Source of the DNA: Brienomyrus brachyistius
Lineage: Eukaryota; Chordata; Actinopteri; Osteoglossiformes; Mormyridae
Reading direction: 5' to 3'
Assembly: GCF_023856365.1 (NCBI RefSeq)
Contig: NC_064543.1
Span: forward strand, 3,121,952-3,185,951
DNA length: 64,000 nt
Made by a program: the position numbers and the translations under genes
Part shown: positions 26,524-37,096 of the stretch, piece after piece
Position numbering within the stretch: the first letter of the stretch is position 1
Layout: every line of letters starts with the position of its first letter
The notes under the pieces: model-generated
The model's database searches: none
Seen by the model: the letters and a program-made list of their open reading frames with translations, nothing else
What the model was told of the DNA's origin: nothing

Positions 26524-27869
26524 AGGTGGTGCAAGGTATGTTAATGTGCTAAGTCTAAGATGATACACTACAAATAATTCCAACATTATTCTTTTAAGTG
26601 CACAGCATCGCAGAGCATCTGGACTTAAAACTGTATATAATCACCCAAAATAGTGGTTTGTGTTAAAGCTTTTGATAGGTATGTCCATGAACCACCAGCT
26701 CCACCAAGAACCATTGGGGCCAAGAGCTCCACCAAGAACCATCACCCCTCTGCCAGTGCCTGATCTGGAAAACCCATGAATGAGACTAAACAAGATACTT
26801 TAGCCATAATATGATGGAAGCGACTGGTACAAGCCTCTCCCCTAGTGGAACCTGGGGCAACCTCAGTGCCTGGAAAACACATATACATGGCAAGGAAGAG
26901 CATAGACTGGGAACTACAACCTGTTTATCCAGATTGTTAGCAATAGTGGAGGGAAATTTCAGCTGTGCCGCAGTGATTCTGGGCCAACAGAACACTAGAA
27001 CTCAGAGAGCAGTTCTGTCATTTGGGATCAACAACAAAGAACAAAATCCATGGAAGACTTCAATCAAGCAACTACAAAAGATGTTCCAAAAGCAAAGGAG
27101 GCAAAGGAACCTACCATCATGAAAAACATGCCTCACATCCTGCAATTGAATCAAGAGGACTCTGACACGACAACAGACAAGATACAACGAACACAACCAG
27201 AAGAATGCTGTACCTCTGGATGCAGCCTTTAAACTAAACGTGCCCAGAAGCCCAAGCAACTAACAACTCTAACAATTCTACCCCACAGAGAACCAAAATA
27301 TTTGACAAAGGCCTAACATTCATACCCACAACTGGAATAACGAAAAAGTAAAAAGAGCAGGTGAGAGGGGAATTGGAGGTCTACCACTAAAGGCTAAAGC
27401 TAGCAGCCATCTTTGAAGGAGTGGAACAACGGACAGAAACTCCAATCAGCTGAAATCACCCTGGGAACCGCAAGACAACCAGATCCCCAGGGAGGTGGTG
27501 GACCTGATTCAAGTGGACAGAAGACTCATAAACCCAGGCTCACAAATACACAGTGACACAAACAATGTCACAGCAGGGTAAAATACCGCTCTAAATAACT
27601 GGCAAAGAGCAAACAGACATTCATCAAAACAGCAGATAAACACAGTGCAATAGTCATAATGCACCGCGACCAATACACTTTAGAAGCAGAAAGAATTAAA
27701 TAACCCAGAACAGTACAAAAAAAAAAATAATAATAATAAATGCAATTTATTTACACTCAGCAAAAGAAATTCACAAAATCATAAAATCTCTACTGGAACA
27801 AAGGATAATTGCAAAAAAGCAGAACTTCTATCTGAAAGGTGCAGATACCCCCAGGAGGAGAACGTATTT

Positions 27870-28760
27870 ATTGCTAAAAATACACGAACACCCCCACACA
27901 TGGACCATTCAATATGAAGTTACAGCGGGGAGACCCTTAGTATTGTACTGCAGCTCCGAGTCCTACAGATCAGCAGAATATATTGATTATTTCCTAAACC
28001 CCCTCTGCACTAAACACAAAAGCTACATCAAAGACGTGTATGACTTTGTGTGCAAAATCGGACATATCATAGTTGAAAACTCAGCATTCTTCTTCACAAT
28101 AGACATCGATAACCTTTACACAAACATAGATACCCCAGCAGGATTAAAGGCAATAAAAATGGATGGAAAATACCCAATACAATTCGAGGCCAGACAAGGA
28201 ACTGCTTCAGTTCTTGAGAAATAACCTCACAAAAAATTATTTGAATTCGACGGACAGACACACCTGCAAATTAAGGCCAGAGCAATGGATAGAAAAATTT
28301 GCACCTTGTTATGCAAATATTTACGTGGTGGATTGGGGAGGAATCTGTCTTTCAGAAGCGTGAAAAACTACCATTGCACTATTTCAGATACCTGAATGAC
28401 ATCTGGGGCACCTGGACACGTGACTTAGAGGAGTTTCAAAAATCAATAGACGTCATAAATCTGTCACAGTTACATATAACATACACAATACACACATACT
28501 GTAGGCTTCCTAGATACAACGACCTACAAGGAGGGCATCTTTAACCTTACAAAGAAATTAAACACAAAAGGACACTTCGAAGACACAGACACACACTCAT
28601 TTTTCCACAAGAAGAATCTCCATCCCAGGCACACATTCAGAGCTCTAATAAAATCTCAGCTCCTTTGATTCCACAGAATCTGTACAGAGGAGGCAACAAC
28701 CACACTGTGTCAGGCATGGAGCAGGCACTATCCACGAGGGGACACGAGATCCTTACTCAG
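27870..28760 (+). pseudogene. Penelope-like reverse transcriptase remnant
   Basis: The frame starting near 27871 reads LKIHEHPHTW, GRPLVLYCSSESY, AEYIDYFLNPLCTKHKSYIK and FFFTIDIDNLYTNIDTP. The last carries motif A of the reverse transcriptase. A frame change then leads to KFAPCYANIYV (about 28300) and HYFRYLNDIWGTW (28377-28415). In the last block the catalytic pair expected as YLDD reads YLND, so the first aspartate is lost (AAT at 28395-28397). A further shift leads to LTKKLNTKGHFEDTDTHSFF and HPRHTFRALIKSQLL, also typical of the family. The copy is clearly dead. Confidence 0.82.
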
Positions 28761-28897
28761 AAATGCAAGGAAAACTTTCCTGAATAAAAACGAAATGAGT
28801 AATAATCCTTTTAATAACCAGCTACTCAGAACTAGGTCAAAACTGAATTCAGAAATGAATGACAAAAAGGAAAGACATATAGGGATAGGCTCCAAAA

Positions 28898-29246
28898 CAT
28901 CCATTTTCCAAACCGCTTATCCTACTGGGTCGCGGGGGGTCCGGAGCCTATCCCGGAAGCAATGGGCACGAGGTAGGGAACAACCCAAGATGGGGGGCCA
29001 GCCCATCGCAGGGCACACTCACACACCATTCACTCACACATGCACACCTATGGGCAATTTAGTAACTCCAATTAGCCTCAGCATGTTTTTGGACTGTGGG
29101 GGGAAACCGGAGTACCCGGAGGAAACCCCACGACGATATGGGGAGAACATGCAAACTCCGCACACATGTGACCCAGGTGGAGACTCAAACATGGGTCCCA
29201 GAGGTGTGAGGCAACAGTGCTAACCACTGCACCATCATACCGCCCC
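28898..29246 (-). mobile_element. SINE copy (tRNA-derived family 1), nested in the Penelope-like element
   Basis: On the minus strand it begins GGGGCGGTATGATGGTGCAGTGG (A-box TGGTGCAGTGG). It has a diverged B-box, then the shared body with GTTTCCCCCCACAGTCCAA and GGGATAGGCTCCGGACCC, and ends at AAAATGG. It is nearly full length and close to the two copies at 62-63 kb. Its single long open frame is a by-product shared with those copies. Confidence 0.85.
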
Positions 29247-29247
29247 T

Positions 29248-29340
29248 AAAGATGCTACTCTGCTGAGGCTTGAACCAGGGACCTCCTCGACTGCAGGCAC
29301 GGTCGCTCAGTGTGTCGCGCCACCCTCCGACCGACTCCAA
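29248..29340 (-). mobile_element. possible tRNA-like SINE head
   Basis: The minus strand contains GTGGCGCGACACACTGAGCG followed about 40 bases later by CCTGGTTCAAGCCTC, which resembles a pol III B-box (GGTTCAAnCC). No body or tail is recognisable. This is a weak call. Confidence 0.3.
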
Positions 29341-29694
29341 AACAACAACCTGAAAAAAAAAATCACTAAAAAACAAAAATACTAAACTAACATACATAAT
29401 CACACAAAATCTAACGGAAAACACAACTGATGGCGTATAAGAGATACAATGTGAAAAATATGAGGTCACATGCATTGGAAAAGCATGGAATGAAATAACC
29501 GGATTAGCACAACACTCCGACAACGTTAGAAATCAAAGCCACAAATGCTGAGCTGGGGGGCACATAAACCTCCTTAAGGTCACAGGAGTGGAATCCAGAC
29601 AAAACTGGATGGAACAATGAAGTAGAAAAGAAAAATGATGGATTAAAAAAAGTAAATTACATTTTTCAAACGGCCTTAGCTAAAAGCTTTGAAA

Positions 29695-29860
29695 ATACTG
29701 ATAACCTTAAGTGCACCCCCTGACCCTAAACGCTAAAGGCAAGCCTCTAACTCTAGCTCTACTCCTTAAGGCAATCCTAACTCTAATCCTAACAGTCTAA
29801 GCCTTAAAAGATCCCCATGCTAGCTCTAAGCCTTAAGGCATGCCTAACTCTAAGGATGAA
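29695..29860. repeat. irregular CCTAA-like low-complexity tract
   Basis: Repeated short words such as CTAACTCTA, CCTTAAGGC, CCTAAC and CTAAGCCTTA recur without fixed period. It resembles degenerate telomere-like or simple satellite DNA. No longer unit could be defined. Confidence 0.4.
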
Positions 29861-30251
29861 AACATAAAGAGCAGTTGTGAATATTAGTTACTGTAACAGA
29901 GCAACACTCCGACTCCAACCATATGGCTCCACATTGCCATCTAGTGGATATATTCAAACTTTCAGAATTGAATGCCTTGGAATTCAAATCTTAACATGCT
30001 TTGCTTTAAAAGAAAAAACTTCACATCATAACTCAACATCCTTTTTTTACAGTCACGTTAAACTGAATGTACTCATAAACGTTAACCTTCACTGTACACA
30101 TACCCCCTGTGTCATTAGAATGGGCATGTTGTGGCAGACAGGTCTTCATTTCAAGGCGAATGCTCAAACTGCAGTTCCAAAGTCACAGCCAGGGGTATCG
30201 GAAGGACTTTGACATTGGGGTGGGGGGGGGGAGCAAATTTGTTCCAACAGG

Positions 30252-31700
30252 GTGTGCGATATGGACAAAAGTACTGGGACCGACTCTACATCATGTGAAT
30301 CTACACCCGCACCTGGACTCCTGGAGATAACAACATGAAACCAACTGGGACTTTATAACTATATGAACTCTAATGAATGTCAATATAAATGCAGTTTCAT
30401 GCTCCCCGGTCGCCCAGAGGAGGATGGGGTCCCTTTCCGAGTCCAGGTTCCTCTCAAGGTTTCTTCCTGCTAGAGGGAGTTTTTCCTTGCCGCTGTCGCC
30501 TCAGGCTTGCTTGGTGGAGTTCTGGTCGGTTAAATGTAAAGTGCTTTATGACAATGACTGTTGTTAAAAGCGCTATATAAATATAATTGAATTGAATTCA
30601 ATTGACATCTGGCTGTTACACCTACACGAACTTTTATGACATCCCGTTCTAAACCCACAGGCACCAATATGGAGTTGGTCCCCCCTTTGCAGCTATAACA
30701 GCTGGCAGTCTTCTGGGAAGACTTTACACAAGATTTTGGAGTGTGTTTGTAGGAATTTTTGTCTAACCATCCAGAAGAGCATTTGTGAGGTCAGACACTC
30801 TCGCTGGCTGTGAAGCCTCGGTTCTTAGTCTTGATTAAATTTTATCCCAAAGGTGTTTGATGCGGTTGAGATCAGGGTTCTGTGTCTTTATGGACCTTGC
30901 TTTGTGCACTGGGCCACAATCGTGCTGGAACAGAAAAGTGCCTTCCCCAAACTGTTCCCACAAAGCTGGAAGCATAAAATTGTCCAAAATGTCTTGGTTT
31001 GTTTCACTAGACCTAAGGGGCCTTGACCAGCCCCTGAAAAATATCCCCACACCATTATCAGTTCTGCACCAAACTTTACAGCTGGCACAATGCAGTCAGG
31101 TAGGCAACGTTCTCCTGGCATCTGCCAAGCCCAGATTTGTCCATCAGTCTGCCAGACAAAGAAGCGTGATTCGTCACTCTACAGAACACATTTCCAGTGC
31201 TCCAGAGTCCAGTGGCAGCATGTTTTACAGAAGTTCATTCGGCACTGGGCATTGAGCTTGGTGATGTGATGCTTGCATGTAGCTGCTTGACCATAGAAGC
31301 CCATTCAATGAAGCTACCGGCACACTGGGGTTAATGCCAGAGGAAGTTTGGAACTCTGCAGTTTCTGAGTAAACAGAGCGTTGGCGACTCTTACACACTA
31401 TGCGCCTCAGCACTCAATGACTGAGTTTCTGTTCTTTGCAATAATACCTCTTACAGTTGCCAGTGAAATATCTAGCAAGGAATAAATTTCACAGACTTTC
31501 TTATTCCAAAGGTGGCATCCTATGACAGGACCGCGTTTGAATTCACTGAGCTCTTCAGAATGAGCCTTTCTTTCACAAATGTTTGTAAACCTGACTGTAT
31601 GGCTAGGCGCTCCATTTTATACACCTGTGGCAATGGGTGTGAATACCTGAATTCAGTGATTAAGAGATGTGTCCCGATACTTTTGTTCTTATAGCGTATA
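30252..31700 (-). mobile_element. decayed Tc1-like transposon, antisense, with a nested insert
   Basis: The left end TGTGCGATATGGACAAAAGT and the right end ACTTTTGTTCTTATAGCGTA are inverted copies. Between them the minus strand reads a Tc1 transposase: a start-proximal part near 31550, [49 protein letters not shown] and LNRIKHLWDKI (31050-30835). [11 protein letters not shown] and NPDLNRIKHLWD correspond to the second and third catalytic-region blocks of the family. Stops and frameshifts between the blocks show it is inactive. An unrelated repeat (30281-30603) sits inside its left end. Confidence 0.85.
30281..30603. mobile_element. unclassified teleost interspersed repeat nested in Tc1
   Basis: The Tc1 text breaks after GGGAC (30280) and resumes at GACATCTGGCTGTTACACC (30604). 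The insert contains GGAGGATGGGGTCCCTTTCC, CAAGGTTTCTTCCTGCTAGA, TTTTTCCTTGCCGCTGTCGC and GTTAAAAGCGCTATATAAAT and ends with ATTGAATTGAATT. The same body is seen diverged at 32460-32662. This body and AATTG-type tail are common in fish genomes; I cannot name the family with certainty. Confidence 0.6.
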
Positions 31701-32459
31701 TTGCAACATCACATGCAATAGTCACATCGTGAAAGAACGCGATGTGAGAGAGATTTTAAATAATAAAGATCTCATCGTTTAAAATAAGACTGACACTGAT
31801 TAGAGTGCAGTGTCACGGGGGGTAGGGTATCTGCTGACACTGTGGGGGGAGACCTGTCCCCCCATGTCCCCGCGATTTCCAGCAGGACTTAAACTCCAGC
31901 TTGTTAGCAGTACGCGCAACAGCTAGAAGTGGTATATTTTGCTGGGTGGAATAAATTTCTGAAATTTCAGGAGCCACAGAAGCTCATCTCACCACCATTT
32001 GTAGACACTAGACTGCAACATCAAGATTCTCCAAAAGCAGACTATGCTGAGTCACACAGTGAGGCATCAAAGGAAAGTAATTATACTCAGCAATTAGTCC
32101 AGGCTCATGCTCAGTGCGGTAAACGGCTCACCCACTGAAGCTCAGTGCTCGTAGGCCAAATCTGAGCTCCCCTGCTGTGGTGAATAATGAGAGGACTTAC
32201 CAAGGACTGACCCCAAAAATTCCCGGCTTTGCACATCAAGAGTTCACTTGGCTAAAAACGGCCTTAGAGAACATTTTGTCTGCTTACACCATGATCAGCT
32301 TTAAGCATCAAGTTCTCAGAGATCACCTGAGATTTAAAAAAGCCTCAGCACATTGTTGACTTGCACATCAATACTCTCCATCCAATTACAGATAGAATGG
32401 AGGCCTTCACTTGGCACTTAACCATCTCTGGCACTTAGCCAGAGAGCTATTTGACTCTC

Positions 32460-32662
32460 CCTGCCGGCCCCTGGAGGATGGGCTCCCCCTTTGAGTCTGG
32501 TCCCTCCCAAGGTTTCCTCCTTCTTGGGAGTTGTTCCTTGCCACTGTCGCCTATGACTTACTCACTGGGGGCTTTGGGTGCGGATGCTGTAAAGCGCTTT
32601 GAGACGATGTAATGTTGTGATAATGCGCTATACAAAAATAAATTTGTTGTTGTTGTTGTTAA
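32460..32662. mobile_element. second copy of the GGATGGG...CCTTGCC repeat
   Basis: Reads GGAGGATGGGCTCCCCCTTT, CCCAAGGTTTCCTCCTTCTT, GTTCCTTGCCACTGTCGCCT and GTGATAATGCGCTATACAAA, ending in a TTG microsatellite. It is clearly related to the insert at 30281-30603 but with a different tail repeat. Confidence 0.6.
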
Positions 32663-32728
32663 GCAGCTTAGCAAGAATACGTCACATTTACATTTTATTT
32701 ATTTGGCAGATGCTGTTATACAAACAAA

Positions 32729-32800
32729 TCTACAGTGCCAGTCAAAAGTCTGGAGACACCTACTTTTAATGTATTTGTCTCTAATCTACAGTAGCTGTGT
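32729..32800. mobile_element. solo Tc1-like terminal repeat
   Basis: TACAGTGCCAGTCAAAAGTC followed by TGGAGACACCTACTTTTAAT matches the left terminal repeat of the element at 49107-49523. No matching right end was found nearby. Confidence 0.6.
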
Positions 32801-33659
32801 CTCCCTGTGTCTGGCATTAGTTTGATACCCCATTAGCAAAGACACCCTTCATCACACTACTAACCCTAACCCTCACTATCCAGTCTCATCCTCTCATTCT
32901 TCAACCTCTCACAGTCCCAGCATGCACTGGTCCACACGGTCCCCTTACCCTGCACGTGCAAGTAAGGGTGTGTGATTTAACAGTATTAGAATTAACAACA
33001 AAAAGGTCTCCACAATCAGGCTTTACTGAGGGATCGTTAGTATTGTGCTACAGTTAGGGTTACCACCTAATCCAAGTCAGAAAGCACAGTTTGAGCTGGG
33101 ACAGGATTTGAAAACTTCCATTTCAACGAAAAGGACCTGGATTTCACTTAAGCGCCAAGTTCTTGAGGTGTACTGGATGGTCAGTTTTCCATTATCATTC
33201 CTGCTCACCCATTTTCATTCCATGTTTTACTACTTACGCCAGTGATCTAAGGACCTACGGCAGACACTACTCCCAATGAGACACCCCCGCCTGCACTGGA
33301 TGTTGGGGGTTACTCAGCTGGCCATGTCTGGATGCTCCTCAGTAACAGATGCTGCTGTTGGGGCCATAAGGAGTACCTTGCTGACTGGGAAGAGTATAGT
33401 GTCTTTTAACCAAAAAGCCTGCACTTAAACATGCTTGGAGCACGTTAGTTGTGTACCATAGCAATACAATCAGTTTAAAAGTGAGCTACGGTTCATAATA
33501 CCTAGGACTGGGAAGTAAGCCTCAAGAGACCTCGCTAAGGTAGTAAACCTTTGTAATGCACCCCTCAGGGCTGTGCCTGGTGATTTGGTTCTGTTTTATA
33601 ATTTGGTGCCATAGAATCAAGATGTGACTTTACTTCAGTATAGCTGAATCTCAATCACT

Positions 33660-33880
33660 TTTGTTCCCTCTTTCAAATATAATTCGTTGAATATGTAAAA
33701 GACGGAAGTGAAACGAATTTTTCCGAAATTCCTACACTGTTACGTAACAATCTTAACCACGCCCCCAACCTTAACATACGGCGGCGCACTTGCGAGCTCA
33801 ATGAGCATGCGCAAGAACGAAGCAGTGGACAACAGTGAAAATGGGGCCCTTCAAGGCTGTACGTGACGGGGACGTCGGCA
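33660..33880. promoter_or_regulatory. promoter-like CpG-containing island, gene unknown
   Basis: Within AT-rich surroundings this short stretch contains GGAAGTG (ETS-like), TTACGTAA (bZIP-like palindrome), CCACGCCCCC (SP/KLF-like), GCATGCGCAA (NRF1-like), many CpGs around CGGCGGCGC, and GACGTCGG. Such a set is usual in constitutive promoters. No coding exon is recognisable on either side. It could serve an alternative cd276 first exon or a non-coding transcript. Confidence 0.35.
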
Positions 33881-35879
33881 CTTTTCTTCCCGTACCCTAC
33901 TTTTAATTAGCTAAACAAATATCTAATTGATGCAGTAAACTACGTAAAATCATTTGTTGCGTGAAATGAAAAGCCATTTCAATGTTCTTGTTACAATGTT
34001 GAAAACAAAGTTATGGATTATGCTAACGTTGTATCTGTGCTGAAGCAGGACTGTTACATTACGTCCGGCAAATTGTTCCAGAAAACATTAGATGACAAAA
34101 CCGCCGCTTAGAATAACCATTTGCTTTTCTGAGGAACTGGCTGTTGCTCAACATTCGATTCCCCCTCTGATACAGGCTTGAACATATGCGGTTAGATGCC
34201 TAAACACTTCATGTTTCACACCCATAGTGACTTATGTTTATTTTATTATTATTATTTTTTTTAATAATGAAGAACATTAAAATATATCAACAAAGGAACT
34301 GTCATGCAATACATAAAACAGTAACAAAGCCAGAGAGAAGGGAGAAGAGAAAGAAAAAAAATACGCAAGAAAACCAAATTCTTCCACAATTTTACCGGTT
34401 TGATAGCTTTTTTTTTACACTGAACTAAAGTTGTGCCGTAATGCTTAATTTCATTTACAAAATGGAAAAAGTTGGATTTAGATCTTAAAACTTTTTCTTA
34501 TGAATGTGGAATTTTCCGTGTGCAATAAATAACTGAATCACATGAATAATGTAACCCCTCATTTATAAAATGAATAAAAACGTCAACCATTTCAATTGTT
34601 ACTTTCCTTCCAATCTTCCTACTAATAAAATTTGATAAATCTATCCAAAACATTCTTGTATAGATACATTTCCATCCCATAAAACCACAATTGTAATCTA
34701 TCTCTAGTTTTAACCTTTCTAAGACTTTCTTGCCTCACTGTAAACCAGCCAATCAGAGCAGAGCTCTTGAACATAATAATGAGCTCACCAAATAAGGGAA
34801 AACGTTTCATTCTCGGACCGAATTATTGTAAATGAATCTATAAAGGCACTAATGGACATTTTTCGACCAAACTAAGTTCACATACCTGCTATGTAAATAC
34901 CAGTGAAAAATCTAAAATGAATTAATGAATGAATGCATTCTATGGCCCACTACCACTGCATGCTGTCTCTTAGTCGGACCCGTGCACGTCATGATACAGC
35001 TTAAATGTTTTGTCAATAGATTTTAATAAATAAAATTCATAAATGAAGTTTCAGGAAATATGTAGTGAAAATGAAAGTGCCAACTCTACAGGTAAGAATG
35101 ACATATTTCAAAACCCGCTAAAGATAATGACTTTCATTTTTTTGTCTATATGGTATGAAAATATAACATTCTTAATTATTAAATCTGGGTCAATTGGCAA
35201 ATTAACCTACTATTGTCTACTAATACACAGCAGCCTAGCTGCATGGAAAGATGTTAGGTGAGTCATTAAAAAATTTTAAAAATAAAAAGAATGTGAAACT
35301 AAAAACAAAACTGAAAAAAGTGATGTAAAAATAGATGGAAGGGTTTCCTTGAAGCGGGGGCTGGGAGGTGACAATGATCAAAGCTGTGGACGGCGGAGAT
35401 GGGAAGTGGTTGGTGGTGGTAACTTGTCCATCGTCATTTGTTTGATTTAGTCGAATGACAATGCTTGATATTTGCTGCTCAAAAACGCAACATTTACTTG
35501 GGAAAATGTCACTGATATTCTATGGATTCCAAATTCTATGTTTAATACATTTTGAAGTTTCTTAAAAAATTAGTACATTCAGACAGTAAAACATATAGCT
35601 ATAGGAATTTTGACCAAAATTACAATATTTCGGAATATTCTTAGACTTTTGTAATGTGATATTTCAATTCATCAAGCCAATGCAATATAAGGCCGACGGG
35701 AGAATTCTGTAAAGCCATGTCGTATAATCTTAATGCACGTTTTAGATTAACTCAATAAAATGTATAACTTCATATGCCTTTAATTTGAAGTGTCAGGAAT
35801 ATTTTCTTCCCGTTTTAGGGAGTGGCACGGTTTTATGTACCATTTCCTGCGTGTAGCCTACGTGGATGGATTTAAGAAG
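33881..35879. other. intergenic, no recognisable feature
   Basis: AT-rich DNA between the two promoter-like islands. No supported gene or repeat. Confidence 0.4.
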
Positions 35880-36060
35880 CAGTGAAATTGTGGAAGCTTG
35901 TTCTTCGAAGCCCCTTCCGCTGCCCGGACCGCGACAGCGCTGGGACAAAGAGCCGCACGCTTCGCGACAGGGCGTAGGAGTTAGAGATCGTCTGGAAGAG
36001 AAGCGTATCTCTTTAAAAGTATGAAAATGACCAGAACTTAAGGACTGTACCTCCGGGACA
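35880..36060 (+). promoter_or_regulatory. cd276: candidate cd276 promoter / start region
   Basis: A GC- and CpG-rich stretch (CTGCCCGGACCGCGACAGCG, CCGCACGCTTCGCGACAGGG) stands out from AT-rich flanks and lies just upstream of a good splice donor (36182). No TATA box is evident. Its position 3.4 kb before the signal-peptide exon fits a promoter with a non-coding first exon. Confidence 0.45.
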
Positions 36061-36181
36061 TCTGCACATCCAAAAGAATAATGATTTCCGTAATGCTAAG
36101 TCTGGAATTATTTGATCTCTGAATCCCACCTCCGTCTAACTGGTGGTTTGCGGGTACAGGAAAGTCTGTTTTCCAGACACG
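35950..36181 (+). other. cd276: candidate non-coding first exon of cd276
   Basis: The donor CACG|GTAAGTA at 36181/36182 is near consensus and follows the CpG-rich stretch. The signal-peptide exon has an acceptor with 5'UTR bases before its ATG, so at least one upstream non-coding exon must exist. The 5' limit is a guess; transcript evidence would decide. Confidence 0.4.
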
Positions 36182-37057
36182 GTAAGTATACATGTATAAT
36201 TTTATACTTAAAATAAAAGAAGTGATAGTTTTCTCCGCGGAACTGGAAGGTCGGGGCCTTAAACTGGTAAAACGCCATAAAACGGGACACTCCTCGGTAT
36301 CGCCTTTGTAAAGTAACGGGACCGGCCGGGTGACAAAATACCAATGTAAACTGAAAATAAGGTGGAACGCAAAATACAGGAGTGTGGTCTTAAGATCCGC
36401 TTGGGAAGACTTTATTTATATACTTTTTGACCGTTAATCACGAAAATGCTGCCTGAAGTTTGAAATATTATCTAGTAAAATATCACATTATATATCAAAC
36501 TGCAATGCAGGGACTATTAACGACCAGCTGTTCAAGCGGATTAGGTTTGCGGACAAAAATAAAAAGGTATACATGCTCCTCTGAATAAAAAGTAGCGGCT
36601 ATGCTCGTGGCTAATGTAGCTAGTTAGAACTGAGTCAGTAAGAGAAGCAGTAGCTGGGGTCAGCAGGAATGGCAGGTAGAGACGGCACATTTAATCCTAT
36701 TGTGTCTGTATGCAAGCGGCCATTCATATAAAAGTTTTCAAGAAAGAAGTGAGCATGGGTGGGTATTCTGTGAATCTCTCCACACATCAGTTATATCTCT
36801 CATGAATGAATTATGTTGGCGCGGTTCTTGCCGCATCCTCTTTCTTTAGGGCGTATCAGTCATATGGACGTGTCGTTCTCTTTCGTTCATAACCGTAACC
36901 ACGTTTTGACAGTTCGTTTGTGTACATTTTCCTGCATTGTTTGTTTGTTTCCCCTTTGACATAAAAAGACGTGCAGTTATACTTTTGGTTTGAGACCAGC
37001 TGTTTATATGGGATTGAGTTGGCCTCATGAAAATTTCTCAGGATGATGTTATGTGAT

Positions 37058-37060
<3 letters not shown>

Positions 37061-37095
<35 letters not shown>
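37061..37095. repeat. (TG)n microsatellite
   Basis: About 17 TG units. Confidence 0.95.

Positions 37096-37096
<1 letters not shown>

Larger units (their letters stand above)
27000..29630 (+). mobile_element. decayed Penelope-like retroelement, with a SINE inserted
   Basis: Across this stretch + strand frames read, in order, pieces of a Penelope-like element protein: IFDKGLTFIPTTGITKK (from about 27300), a VVDLIQVDRRLINPG-like piece (near 27500), IVIMHRDQYTLEAERIK (near 27650), then the reverse transcriptase (27870-28760). After the inserted SINE (28898-29246) a further weak stretch (about 29420-29600) could be the remains of the GIY-YIG endonuclease end. Stops and frameshifts occur throughout. 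The order of these blocks is what is known for the family. The outer limits, and the endonuclease part, are inferred. Confidence 0.7.

Noticed and set aside
28795..29223. 142-codon open frame, repeated at 62379-62756 and 62750-63196
   Set aside because: It is the reverse strand of a SINE. Similar peptides at three places reflect repeat copies, not a gene family.
36846..37028. 60-codon minus-strand frame near the cd276 promoter
   Set aside because: Short, no similarity and in the inferred first intron.
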